DNA of 64,000 nt from Psychrobacillus sp. INOP01 (GCF_018140925.1 NZ_CP073315.1:1612001-1676000), one strand, 5' to 3'; counted from the stretch's first letter, positions 29,571-38,846 are shown. Numbers and translations: made by a program. Notes: a model not told the origin generated them from the sequence alone.

Positions 29571-29725
29571 CTCTCGTATAAGAGTTAATCCCTCTCGAAT
29601 AGGTTTCATTCTCTCTCGTATCACTGGTAGTCCCTCTCGTATATGCCATGCTCTCTCGTATAGGCATGGATCTCTCTCGTATAAGGGCTATTCATTCTCG
29701 TATAGGATAGTTTCTCTCTCCCACC
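29571..29725. repeat. 21-nt-period tandem array with CTCTCGTATA core
   Basis: Seven clear cores of CTCTCGTATA or close variants start at 29571, 29592, 29613, 29634, 29653, 29674 and 29695, with an eighth decayed unit (CTCTCC) at 29716. Six of the seven spacings are exactly 21 nt and one is 19. The ~11 bases between cores are not conserved. It lies between two convergent MFS genes, after the first gene's terminator. Confidence 0.9.
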
Positions 29726-29736
29726 ACAAAACCTGA

Positions 29737-31032
29737 TCAACTTTCCGTTTTCAGATAACCCACTTTTTTCTGTCCAAGTTCTGGATGGGCTGATCTGACT
29801 ACAGAAGGTCTTGCCAAGAATAGAGTTACTAATATCAGCAAAATACTAGAGACAATTAAAATACCTTCTGCTGGGAAGACATCGTATAAGAATCCAAACA
29901 AAACCATTCCAAGAGGCATAAGAGCCAACGCGCAAGTTTCAATTATAGAAAATACACGCCCTTTATAATCATCTTCTATCATTTTCTGCATCATTACCTG
30001 TATCGGCGTGTTTGTCACAATCATTGATACTCCAAAGAAGAACATTAGTACAATATAAAATACAACTATCACTATATAGGACATATTGATTAACAATGGC
30101 AAAGCAACTGCTCCCATAAGAACTCCCAAGACAATAATTCCCCATTTAGATACTAGAAACGGAAATTTCAATTCCTTCCGTGCAGAGAAATAGATAGACA
30201 GTAGAAGCATCCCAATCGCAAATGCCCCCTCAGTAAAACCGAAGTGTTGAGCACTAACCTTCAATTTTTCAATTAGAATAAATGAGTATCCTACCTGATA
30301 GGCACCAAACAAGAAGTTGATAAATAAGGAGATAACAACCATTGTTTTTAAAATAGGTTTCTTCATCAAGTAACGGAAGCCCGCTTTCATACTCTCTAGC
30401 ATTGATTCCTTAGGTTCCCCTTCAACAACTACTTTTCGTTTAGCAAATAGTTTAAAGTCCATCGTAGATTCCAAAATAACCGCTATAACGGAAGCAACCA
30501 TATACATAATTAAAAATACAGGCATAGATACCGCTCCGTAAAGAAGTCCTCCTACTGCTGGGCTTCCAATAGCTGCAAAAGAGATGGACATTTGATTGAG
30601 CGACATCGCTTTTTGAATTCGTCCCTCGTCAACTAATCCTGTAATAGACGAACTAAAAGTCACTCCGGAAAATAAAGAAGTTAACGATAGGATCACAGTC
30701 GTACTATAAATAGCTACTAATGATAAACCCGCCGTCAAACTCACAATAAGTAAGCCACTAATTGCAAGTGTCGTAGCAATCTGCGATACGATGACAATCA
30801 TTTTACGAGAATACTTGTCAGCAGCATATCCTGCAAACGGAGCAACCAATGTCCTCGGTAAAATGCTACAAATCAGATTTAGCGCAAAACTCGACGCAGA
30901 TCCCGTTAACTGCAAAATGTAAAAACTAATAGCAAATGAATACACCTGTGCACCAAAAGTGGAAACAAGCTTACTAACCGTGAACGTCCACAAGTGATAT
31001 GTTGCTTTTTTAAGCTTTAATACTTCATCCAT
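29737..31032 (-). CDS. MFS exporter, macrolide-efflux (MefA)-like
   Basis: This 431-residue protein has twelve predicted helices, with an MFS motif in GYAADKYSRKMIVIVSQI. The overall pattern resembles the MefA/YfiS-type group of exporters. The gene is divergent from the XRE-TPR regulator at 31,159, with two palindromes between them, so it is probably the regulated target. The substrate is unknown. Confidence 0.87.
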   Translation of the reverse strand: MDEVLKLKKATYHLWTFTVSKLVSTFGAQVYSFAISFYILQLTGSASSFALNLICSILPRTLVAPFAGYAADKYSRKMIVIVSQIATTLAISGLLIVSLTAGLSLVAIYSTTVILSLTSLFSGVTFSSSITGLVDEGRIQKAMSLNQMSISFAAIGSPAVGGLLYGAVSMPVFLIMYMVASVIAVILESTMDFKLFAKRKVVVEGEPKESMLESMKAGFRYLMKKPILKTMVVISLFINFLFGAYQVGYSFILIEKLKVSAQHFGFTEGAFAIGMLLLSIYFSARKELKFPFLVSKWGIIVLGVLMGAVALPLLINMSYIVIVVFYIVLMFFFGVSMIVTNTPIQVMMQKMIEDDYKGRVFSIIETCALALMPLGMVLFGFLYDVFPAEGILIVSSILLILVTLFLARPSVVRSAHPELGQKKVGYLKTES

Positions 31033-31067
31033 CTTCCCTACCCCTTTGTTTTAAGAATTATCAAAAA

Positions 31068-31138
31068 GTTTAATTTAATTAAACAAATAATACCATAGTT
31101 TTCCTTCCTTTTCAACAAAAAGTTTAATATAATTAAAC
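31068..31138. promoter_or_regulatory. Two palindromic operators between MFS and XRE genes
   Basis: GTTTAATTTAATTAAAC at 31068-31084 is a perfect 8-1-8 palindrome. GTTTAATATAATTAAAC at 31122-31138 differs in one base. They lie 54 nt apart in the divergent promoter region, each close to one gene. They are the natural candidates for binding by the neighbouring XRE regulator. Confidence 0.7.
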
Positions 31139-31158
31139 TAAATAAAGAGGTGAAAAAG

Positions 31159-32385
31159 TTGTCCACATTAGGCGAACGAATTCGTACATTACGTAAACAG
31201 CAGAAAATGACGCTTGAAGCGTTAGCTGGCACAGAGTTAACAAAGGGCATGCTCAGTTTAATAGAAAACAACAAAGCAAATCCTTCCATGGAAAGCTTAA
31301 ATTATATCGCATCACAGCTAGGTGTTGAAGTAACTGAGTTACTGGAAGAAATAAGCGGACAAGAGTTGCGAAAGATATTGGATCAAGCAGAATTACTGTT
31401 CAATACAAAGTACGATGAACACAAAGATGAGTTTAAACGCGTGATGAATCTAATAGAACCCTTAATTCCAAAACTAACTCAAGGATATGAGGCAACGCGC
31501 TTACTCGAGTTATATGGAAGATGTTTATCTTATTCTTCCCCAAATGAATCAGTTGTTCTATTGCAAAAGGTTTCTAAAATGTATGAAGACTTGAACTTGA
31601 TAACAAAAAGAGCTGAAATAGGAACATATCTTGCAATAATTCCATTTATGAATCATCAATATCAAGAAGCGTTAGATATTCTGTTAGCAGAACGAAAAAA
31701 ACTGGAAGCAAATCCTTTATGGATTGATCCGTTATCAAGAATGGATTATGACTATTACGAAGCCGCGTTTTACTTTGCAGTCGGGAAATACGAGGACGCC
31801 ATTCGAATGATGAACGAAGCCATTCAGTATTCCAATGAACATAAAATATTTAATCACATAGACAATCTATTTAGGTTGGCAGCAGCGCAAGCAATGATGG
31901 AAGAAGATGTAGAGAAAATGGATTATTATTTGAAAAAACTTGAAGCCTACAGCGAATTTGCTGATGACGAGGATTCTAGAGTTTTTATCCATTATGCTAA
32001 TATTCATTACTTAAACACGTTTAAGAAAAGGTACGAAGAGGCAGACGCTTTATACCATAAGTTTTCCATTGACCAGTTAAATGTAAAGTTATTCACTCCG
32101 TACTTCCTGCTTGAAAGAGGTAAGACTTTATACGGTTTAGGACGTTTGGAGGAAGCATTTGTTCAATTGGATAAAGTAACGATTCCCGAAATCACCCACC
32201 ATCCAATCGATTTATCCATTTTCTATGAAAAGGATGCATACATTGCATTATGCTACCTAGAACAAAACCAAATAGAAAAGGCAATAAGAGCAGTAAAAGT
32301 AGCAATGACCAATGTTAAAGAAATGCCGGACACACCTTATAAAATATTTATCCAAAATGTATATGAGAAAGTGATGAAACATTGA
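31159..32385 (+). CDS. XRE-family regulator with TPR-like domain
   Basis: This ~408-residue protein has an N-terminal XRE helix-turn-helix (about residues 1-62, LGERIRTLRKQQKMTLEALA, then LSLIENNKANPSMESLNYIA) and a long helical tetratricopeptide-like domain (about 75-400). This layout is shared with peptide-responsive regulators such as PlcR, Rgg and AimR, but also with others. The TTG start at 31159 has AAAGAGG eight bases upstream; the earlier GTG lies in the ribosome site. No small peptide gene was seen beside it, so peptide sensing is only a possibility. Confidence 0.9.
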   Translation: MSTLGERIRTLRKQQKMTLEALAGTELTKGMLSLIENNKANPSMESLNYIASQLGVEVTELLEEISGQELRKILDQAELLFNTKYDEHKDEFKRVMNLIEPLIPKLTQGYEATRLLELYGRCLSYSSPNESVVLLQKVSKMYEDLNLITKRAEIGTYLAIIPFMNHQYQEALDILLAERKKLEANPLWIDPLSRMDYDYYEAAFYFAVGKYEDAIRMMNEAIQYSNEHKIFNHIDNLFRLAAAQAMMEEDVEKMDYYLKKLEAYSEFADDEDSRVFIHYANIHYLNTFKKRYEEADALYHKFSIDQLNVKLFTPYFLLERGKTLYGLGRLEEAFVQLDKVTIPEITHHPIDLSIFYEKDAYIALCYLEQNQIEKAIRAVKVAMTNVKEMPDTPYKIFIQNVYEKVMKH

Positions 32386-32402
32386 TAGGGGGGATCGGAT
32401 AA

Positions 32403-33290
32403 TTGAAGAAAAATTGGTTTTTAGGAATACTAATTATCATATTAATAAGTTGGATTGTTAATATAATTTACTTTGAACTACATCAATTAGAAGAGCCTGT
32501 CATATTAGATGCTTACATTGACATTCCTGCCTCCGAAAACACTATTTTCTCTTTATTTTATTTGACTAACAGCAGTGAAGTGGTGGAGTTAGAATCCCTA
32601 ATTGCTGATGGATATACCTACAGCAATGAACAAAACTTTTTCCCATGGTTTGGAGATGTGACTGCTCAATCGTACAGACAAGAATTTACACATCAATATT
32701 TAAAACAGGCAAGTTTTACATTTGATGATGAATCATTGAAACAAGTGTTAAAAGGATTTCAGGCCAATGAACTATACGCACGTTTTACAAATGGTCAGGT
32801 TGTATCTGTCCAATTGGAGAAACTGAATTTCCGAACACCACATAACGAACAGAACTTCATATCGAGTAAAGCTGGATTCGGAAGCAACCAAGGGATTGAA
32901 GGAAACCTTCTTGAGGCATCGGAAACTGTTAGGATGGATGCGATTGCACTTCCAGATTCACTACTAAATCATGTTGACCTCAAGGTGCAGTTATTATCCG
33001 ACACTTCCTCCGTCGAAGCAAAGGTTGATAAACTAGCGAGCATGAATTGGGAGGATATCGCCGCTCCACTATACGATGATATAGAGTGGCCTTTAGAAAT
33101 TCAGAAAGGTGATTCGGTCGGACTAATATTTCAAATAAAGGATAGCGATTCTTATATAGATATTGTCAATGATTGGTCGGGTATAACTGAATCCGGAGAA
33201 ACCTTTACTCATACTTTTCCTCTTCTAATTGAACCCAATCTTTCAAAACAGGATGTTGTTGATATCGTTCAGAAAGCAAGAGGTGAATGA
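32403..33290 (+). CDS. Membrane-anchored extracytoplasmic protein, unknown
   Basis: This 295-residue protein has one N-terminal membrane segment (about residues 5-25, FLGILIIILISWIVNIIYF) and a long acidic domain predicted to lie outside the cell. I do not recognise it. The start is TTG with GGGGGG nine bases upstream. The gene begins 17 bases after the XRE regulator and overlaps the following membrane-protein gene, so the three probably form one operon. Confidence 0.8.
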   Translation: MKKNWFLGILIIILISWIVNIIYFELHQLEEPVILDAYIDIPASENTIFSLFYLTNSSEVVELESLIADGYTYSNEQNFFPWFGDVTAQSYRQEFTHQYLKQASFTFDDESLKQVLKGFQANELYARFTNGQVVSVQLEKLNFRTPHNEQNFISSKAGFGSNQGIEGNLLEASETVRMDAIALPDSLLNHVDLKVQLLSDTSSVEAKVDKLASMNWEDIAAPLYDDIEWPLEIQKGDSVGLIFQIKDSDSYIDIVNDWSGITESGETFTHTFPLLIEPNLSKQDVVDIVQKARGE

Positions 33291-33292
33291 AA

Positions 33293-33856
33293 ATGAAACA
33301 AGGATTCCAACAACTCTTTATCGGCTTTCTATTCGTCTTTCTTAAAATCCAAATTATTGTGGATATTTTACCAGATTTTATTGGCTATATTTTTATATAT
33401 AACGGTATTAAGCAAATCTCGACTTTATCAAATCAGTCATATGACAAACTAAAAACACTTTGCATTGTTTTAGCAATTATATCTGTCCCTAATTTCTTCT
33501 TGAACGATCAGATGATTCAGCAAATCGAATGGCTTATATATTACCCAAGTTTGTTAAACCTGATCAAAATTGTGCTTGTTTATTACTTATTTGATTTACT
33601 GCGGGTTGTTGCTAAATTGCTTCCCACGGAGGAAGCGATTTATAGGACAAATCGTATATTCTCCTGGTATATGGTCGTAACGCTTAGTACACTATTAACT
33701 CAATCTTTTTTGATGAACATTTCAATGGATATAAGTATTCAACTAATGATTATCGTTATTGTCGCTTCTTTCATTATCGAGATTGCATTTCTTGTGTACT
33801 TACGTAATATACAAAAACAGTTCCCAAAAGATAGTGTGATTGAGAAATTTGTATAG
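33293..33856 (+). CDS. Polytopic membrane protein, unknown
   Basis: This ~187-residue protein has about five hydrophobic segments (for example FIGFLFVFLKIQIIVDILP and LMIIVIVASFIIEIAFLVYL). The ATG at 33293 is favoured by GAGGTG seven bases upstream; an ATG two codons earlier overlaps the stop of the preceding gene. It is the third gene of the probable XRE operon. No family was recognised. Confidence 0.8.
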   Translation: MKQGFQQLFIGFLFVFLKIQIIVDILPDFIGYIFIYNGIKQISTLSNQSYDKLKTLCIVLAIISVPNFFLNDQMIQQIEWLIYYPSLLNLIKIVLVYYLFDLLRVVAKLLPTEEAIYRTNRIFSWYMVVTLSTLLTQSFLMNISMDISIQLMIIVIVASFIIEIAFLVYLRNIQKQFPKDSVIEKFV

Positions 33857-33859
33857 CAA

Positions 33860-33902
33860 AAGGGCTGACATCTATTCATTTTTTGATAGAATCAGCCCTT
33901 TC
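33860..33902. terminator. Bidirectional terminator between convergent operons
   Basis: The stem AAAGGGCTGA/TCAGCCCTTT is flanked by T-rich tracts in both directions. It lies between the XRE operon (plus) and the ABC/GNAT-aminotransferase operon (minus). Confidence 0.85.
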
Positions 33903-33945
33903 TCTATTAGATTTTCACAATTAAGATCTGACGAGACGCTAAAAG

Positions 33946-35505
33946 TTACCCTTGGTATAAACGATAGTTGTCTAGCCAATCCATGAACTTTACCCAGGCA
34001 TCTTCAAAATCTGGTTGAATACAGGATACCTGCAGTAAGCCCTTTTCCATTAAATAATCGCTTTTATAGTGAAGGTCGAATCCGGACATTCTTGCATCCT
34101 CCGATAGATAAGGAAATTTTTCCTCTTTCCATGTGAAAATCATCGGATAGTGGTTTTCCGAAAGCAATTCAATCCCATGCTTGGAAACTTCCCCTTCTAT
34201 AAATCGCATTCGACTATGTAACAAATTGTACCTTGCTCCATTTTCATAGGATTTTAACGCAACCTCTAAACTATGTACAAACTGGGAAGGCATCGTAAAA
34301 GGTATTACATTATTCGCGCTTAATCCCAGATCTAAATATGAAGGAATATTACTACTCGATGTTATTTCTGTGTTAGCGAATACAAAGGCTAATCCGCTCA
34401 TAGTCCCAATGGCTTTCCCACTCACACCTGTAGCAAGATATACTCCTTCTAAGTTAAATGGAAGTGCCCCAAACGAGCTTACACAATCCATGCATAACAG
34501 CACATTATATCGGTTACATAATAACTTCATTTCTTCCATGCTATTTAACATTCCTGTAGACGTTTCACCATGTACCATTAAGAGCCAACTATATGCCCCA
34601 GTAGCCAATTTTTCTTCAATATACTTCAGGTTATAGGACTGCCCCCAATCAAAAGGAGCAACATCAAAAGATATCTGCCAACGTTTCGCTTGTTTTTCCA
34701 AGCGGTCACCAAAAGCTCCGTTTTTGACGATCAGGCCATTCTCTCCTAATACGTGTATCTGCGCTATCATAGCTTCATTTGCAAGCGTACCACTACCTAA
34801 TAACAAGTGGACATATGCTGCACCACTCATCGATAATAGGTCTTTCCTTACTCGTTCTAGCATGACTTTAAACTCATGTGTTCGATGAGACACAGGTCTC
34901 ACAGAAAATGCTTGCTGAATTGCTTCAGACTGTTGCACTGGCCCCGGATAAAACGAATATCTTTTCTGTTTAAATCGGGCTGCAACGGAAAGGTCGAAAC
35001 GATCTCTAGTTAGTACCATAGGGATAAATTTGGCTTCCTCTGTACCCACTGGATCTGCAAAAGGTTCAAAGCCAAGCTGATTATATAATTTCTGTTCCCT
35101 TACTGTTCCCGATATTACAGCTGCCCCATATCCATTTTCATAAGCGTAATCGGATAGAGCACGTGCTAAGTAATAAAACACTCGTCCGTTTCGATGTGCC
35201 TTATCAACAGCCATTAATCGTACTTCACATAACAATCCGGTTAATGCATCCTTTGGAAGAAATTCTTCCACCGGACCAAGCTTTAAATCGAGAGAAAAGG
35301 GACGCGCAGCTCGAAACGCCACCATCCCCGCTAACTCCTGATCCTTTAGTACAATGACATATACATTTTCATGATGAAACGCATCGACCCGCATCCCACT
35401 AGGATCCGGCTCATGCTGTGGTATCTCCTCCACAAACGTTTCATAATTTAGTCGTGCAATAGCTTCAAATTCTTTTTCTGTTCGTGCAATTTTACACCAA
35501 TACAT
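33946..35505 (-). CDS. GNAT-acyltransferase / class V aminotransferase fusion
   Basis: This ~519-residue protein joins two enzymes. Residues ~1-165 look like a GNAT/acyl-homoserine-lactone-synthase-type acyltransferase (RLNYETFVEEIPQHEPD, then CEVRLMAVDKAHRNGRVFYY). Residues ~175-519 are a class V (alanine-glyoxylate type) PLP aminotransferase with SFYPGPV, LLLGSGTLANEA, the PLP Asp in CMDCVSSFGA and the lysine in VSGKAIGTMSG. The ATG at 35505 has GGGGGAG six bases upstream. It is the last gene of an operon with a complete ABC exporter. The substrate is unknown; production of an acylated amino compound for export is a guess. Confidence 0.88.
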   Translation of the reverse strand: MYWCKIARTEKEFEAIARLNYETFVEEIPQHEPDPSGMRVDAFHHENVYVIVLKDQELAGMVAFRAARPFSLDLKLGPVEEFLPKDALTGLLCEVRLMAVDKAHRNGRVFYYLARALSDYAYENGYGAAVISGTVREQKLYNQLGFEPFADPVGTEEAKFIPMVLTRDRFDLSVAARFKQKRYSFYPGPVQQSEAIQQAFSVRPVSHRTHEFKVMLERVRKDLLSMSGAAYVHLLLGSGTLANEAMIAQIHVLGENGLIVKNGAFGDRLEKQAKRWQISFDVAPFDWGQSYNLKYIEEKLATGAYSWLLMVHGETSTGMLNSMEEMKLLCNRYNVLLCMDCVSSFGALPFNLEGVYLATGVSGKAIGTMSGLAFVFANTEITSSSNIPSYLDLGLSANNVIPFTMPSQFVHSLEVALKSYENGARYNLLHSRMRFIEGEVSKHGIELLSENHYPMIFTWKEEKFPYLSEDARMSGFDLHYKSDYLMEKGLLQVSCIQPDFEDAWVKFMDWLDNYRLYQG

Positions 35506-35520
35506 CCGCGTCTCCCCCAT

Positions 35521-36630
35521 CTATTCACTGGAATGATAGCGTTCTGTTCTTTTTTCCAATAAAGTAATCCCTACTACCAACAGTAATAGTGCAATAACGA
35601 CCATCATACTTACATACGTCCAAACACTACTTAAAGTTCCCTCGTAAACCGTCACTCGTTTCATAGACTCCATCGCATAATAAATAGGGGAAATCCATTT
35701 CATCGCAAGCAACCCTTCCGACTGAACAATTTCCAGAGGCCAGTACGCTCCACCAATCATTGCAAATGCCACCGCTACAAGTGAAATGACAACACTGCTC
35801 TGACTTACTGTTTTCACTAAAGAGATTACAAAAACAGAGAACGCCATTACAAGCAATACATAGAAAGCAGCAATGATCACTACTTTCCAAAAACCATCGT
35901 ACATATTAGTCCCTAACACATATCGGAAAACGAACAGGACTAGCAGCACTTGCACAAGCCCAATAATATAACTAAAAGAAAGATGTCCAAAGTATAATTG
36001 GAATCTACTAATAGATGCTAGCTTCAAACGATTCCATACACCCGAACGCTTATCATCTAATATAAATTGAACATTAATAGACACCGTATAAAAAACAAAG
36101 AATAACATAAAACCAAACAAGCTTTGAAGAGCATTATCGTAACGAAAGACCTCTGACTCATCCATTGCCTCTGTTTGAATAAGGAATGCTTGGTTTTCTT
36201 TCAAACTCACTTCTAACTTTGCCCATGCACCCTCTCCTCCTGCCTGTATTACTTGTTGTTTAAAACTAATATCACTATAAGCTGATTCAACTATTAGAGA
36301 TAGATTTCTCACACTATCTGAATCCGAGGCAGAAAAAATGGTATAGGATGTTTCTTTCAAAGCAATACCGACCATTCGAATATCTTCTTTTGCTTGTTGT
36401 TGTAACTCTTCTTCTGTAGTTTCTCGAAGGGAATATCCTTCCTCTTCCTTTAATCTTTCTAGTACGGCTTGAGTCGTTTCAGAGCCATCCACAGACACTG
36501 ATATACTCATCTTTCCATTACTAGTGCCTCCTACCAAATATGCCATTACTAAAGTCATTACCGTCATCATTATTAAAACGGTAGGCTTACGTACCAAATT
36601 TTGAAATCTAGCAATCCATATTCCCGTCAT
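35521..36630 (-). CDS. ABC-2 type transporter permease, second
   Basis: This 369-residue protein has an N-terminal membrane helix, an extracytoplasmic loop of about 150 residues and five C-terminal helices, the YhfI/LagD-like ABC-2 permease layout. The ATG at 36630 overlaps the stop of the preceding permease (ATGA), with AGAGGTG upstream; a longer frame exists but has no ribosome site. It probably pairs with the other permease and the ATPase at 37.9-38.8 kb. Confidence 0.88.
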   Translation of the reverse strand: MTGIWIARFQNLVRKPTVLIMMTVMTLVMAYLVGGTSNGKMSISVSVDGSETTQAVLERLKEEEGYSLRETTEEELQQQAKEDIRMVGIALKETSYTIFSASDSDSVRNLSLIVESAYSDISFKQQVIQAGGEGAWAKLEVSLKENQAFLIQTEAMDESEVFRYDNALQSLFGFMLFFVFYTVSINVQFILDDKRSGVWNRLKLASISRFQLYFGHLSFSYIIGLVQVLLVLFVFRYVLGTNMYDGFWKVVIIAAFYVLLVMAFSVFVISLVKTVSQSSVVISLVAVAFAMIGGAYWPLEIVQSEGLLAMKWISPIYYAMESMKRVTVYEGTLSSVWTYVSMMVVIALLLLVVGITLLEKRTERYHSSE

Positions 36631-37901
36631 TCTGCCACACCTCTTCTCGGAAAGAAAACAATGGAAAGTAACACACAAACAACGACAAGTATATATAGAG
36701 CAAACATAAAGGGCCAAATAACAGATAAATCCTGACCTTTTTGTATAGATAGTATGGCAGACATCGTTGCTCCATTGGGAGTTAAATCTCCAATTTTCCC
36801 AAGCATTTCAGAAATATCTCGAATGTTAAAGAATGATCCGCCTAGGAAGGAAAATACCGTTATGAATAACCCGTTGAATATATTCGCAATACCATCTGTT
36901 TTAGTTCGAAACTGGAGCGTTGTCATTAAAGCGGATAACGCACCAACAAATAAACTATAGCTAACAATAATTACGGTCATGCCTTCTAAACTAATCCATT
37001 CTATTCCTAATACAAACATACCAAATAATAGCATAATCACTTGTTGGGTAAAGGCCACGAGTGTTCCTGTAAAGAAAATCGAAAGTGTATATAAAATAGG
37101 CGAGACTCCAGCCAATAAAATACGGTCATATACTTTCCACTGTACTTCCTGCAGAGCAAAGCCTGCTAGAAAAGCAGGAATATATAACGCGAACATCACC
37201 AACATCCCAACTGTGTAGTAAATAGATGCAGGGATTTTACGCTCATTTGCCTCTAAAACCTGCTCTATTTTCTCAACACCTTCGAGATTACTCATTATCT
37301 CCTGAGGTGATAAATTAGCCTCTAAAAGTGCTGCCGATTGCGTATACCCACTTTGCCAATCTGCTAGAACAGATTGGATTATGGACGCACGAATGTCATT
37401 ATCTTGGTTTAAGTATAATGATAGTTCTGCAAAGTTTGCATTGTTAAAGTACGCTGTTTTAATATAATTCAGACGAAAATCAGTCGGAATATTTAGTATC
37501 CCATCTATGTTTTCATCCTGTCGAACAGCCTTTAAATCAACTGTCTGTTTATAGTCCACTGCAATATACTTTTTCATTTCATCGGAAGCCAGAATTGTAT
37601 CTTTTAATAATTCAACTGGATCACTACTTTTAAACTGTTTGAGCAAAGCATCCAAGGCTGGACCAGTAACTCCTTCTCGTTCTAGAAAAAGCTTAATCGC
37701 TTCTTCCTCTTGAGTCCATGATGAATCATCTACTATGAGTAAATTTGCTTGAATAGCCGCTCCTTCTCCACCATCCATTATACTTCCTAACGCATTTGAA
37801 AGAATCGTTATTAAAACGAGTGGCATGACTAACAAAATAATTAACGGTTGCTTATTTCGGATAAGCATTTTCATTTGCTTTGCAATTAAACTAAACAGCA
37901 T
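36627..37901 (-). CDS. ABC-2 type transporter permease, first
   Basis: This 424-residue permease has one helix near residues 18-40, a large extracytoplasmic region (about 45-225) and five or six C-terminal helices. The ATG has GGGGAG eight bases upstream and lies 15 bases after the ATPase stop. With the next permease it would make a heterodimeric exporter. Confidence 0.88.
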   Translation of the reverse strand: MLFSLIAKQMKMLIRNKQPLIILLVMPLVLITILSNALGSIMDGGEGAAIQANLLIVDDSSWTQEEEAIKLFLEREGVTGPALDALLKQFKSSDPVELLKDTILASDEMKKYIAVDYKQTVDLKAVRQDENIDGILNIPTDFRLNYIKTAYFNNANFAELSLYLNQDNDIRASIIQSVLADWQSGYTQSAALLEANLSPQEIMSNLEGVEKIEQVLEANERKIPASIYYTVGMLVMFALYIPAFLAGFALQEVQWKVYDRILLAGVSPILYTLSIFFTGTLVAFTQQVIMLLFGMFVLGIEWISLEGMTVIIVSYSLFVGALSALMTTLQFRTKTDGIANIFNGLFITVFSFLGGSFFNIRDISEMLGKIGDLTPNGATMSAILSIQKGQDLSVIWPFMFALYILVVVCVLLSIVFFPRRGVAE

Positions 37902-37916
37902 GACTCAATCTCCCCT

Positions 37917-38846
37917 CTAATCTCTCAGTGCTTTTCCGGTCAAATGCAAAAACACATCTTCCAGAGATGGCACTTTGACAATCGCAGAGGTAATCACTAC
38001 ATTGTTTGCCGCGGCAATCGCAAAAATAGTCGCCAGTGGTTCTTCACTTTTGGACATCGAAATCGTTAGTATCTCTTCTTCTATTCGAAGAGTTGCTTTT
38101 GGGAACTGTTCACCCAAGGCTTTTTCAAAATTCTCCGTAAGTAAATTCGCTTTCAATTCAATTGTTTGGTTGTCAGAGACTAGCGCTTTAAGCTCTTCTT
38201 TTGTACCGCGTGCAATTATTTCTCCTTGATCCATAATGTAAATTCTGTCACATAGCATTTCTACTTCTTCCATATAGTGACTGGTATATAAAAGGGTCAT
38301 CCCCTCTTCTACAAACTGTTTTACCGTTTCTAAAATATACGTCCTCGATTGAGGGTCTATCCCGACAGTCGGTTCGTCCATGATTAACATAGAAGGCTTG
38401 TGCAGAAGAGCTGCCCCAATGTTTAGACGTCTTTTCATCCCACCAGAAAATGTTTTAACTATATCCTTTTGTCTTTCAGACAATCCAATTTTCATAAGCA
38501 CTTCCGTTATCCGTGTTTCTAAAAGTTCACCTTTTAACCCATATATTCTTCCGAAAAAAGCTAGATTTTCTCTTGCGGAAAGCTCGGGATATAATGCGAT
38601 TTCTTGAGGAACCACACCTAGTGTTTTACGCAAAGGCTCCGGATCTTTCGCGATGGATTTTTCATCCCATAATATTTCACCACTTGTCGGTATGACTAGA
38701 GAAGAAAGCATAGAAATAGTTGTCGATTTCCCTGCTCCATTTGGACCTAATAGTCCAACTGATTCCCCTGCCAACAGTTCCATATTGATTGCTCTTACCA
38801 CTTCCTTTGTTTTAAATTTTTTGGAAAGATTTTTTGCTTGAAGCAT
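37917..38846 (-). CDS. ABC transporter ATP-binding protein
   Basis: This 309-residue ATPase has Walker A GPNGAGKST, the ABC signature FSGGMKRRLNIGAAL, Walker B MLIMDEPTVGIDP and switch His in YTSHYMEEVE. It belongs to the DrrA/CcmA-like exporters with a ~75-residue C-terminal extension. It is the first gene of the operon ATPase-permease-permease-GNAT/aminotransferase. An extended -10 (TGCTATAAT, 38878-38886 on the minus strand) upstream may be its promoter. Confidence 0.93.
   Translation of the reverse strand: MLQAKNLSKKFKTKEVVRAINMELLAGESVGLLGPNGAGKSTTISMLSSLVIPTSGEILWDEKSIAKDPEPLRKTLGVVPQEIALYPELSARENLAFFGRIYGLKGELLETRITEVLMKIGLSERQKDIVKTFSGGMKRRLNIGAALLHKPSMLIMDEPTVGIDPQSRTYILETVKQFVEEGMTLLYTSHYMEEVEMLCDRIYIMDQGEIIARGTKEELKALVSDNQTIELKANLLTENFEKALGEQFPKATLRIEEEILTISMSKSEEPLATIFAIAAANNVVITSAIVKVPSLEDVFLHLTGKALRD

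Noticed and set aside
29406-29624. Frame with IRE-type heptads over the 21-nt array
   Set aside because: It has no ribosome site, overlaps the end of the MFS gene, and the array changes frame at the 19-nt step and meets a stop. It is treated as a DNA repeat.
29571-29725. Array considered as CRISPR
   Set aside because: The conserved part is only ~10 nt, spacers are ~11 nt, and no cas genes are present.
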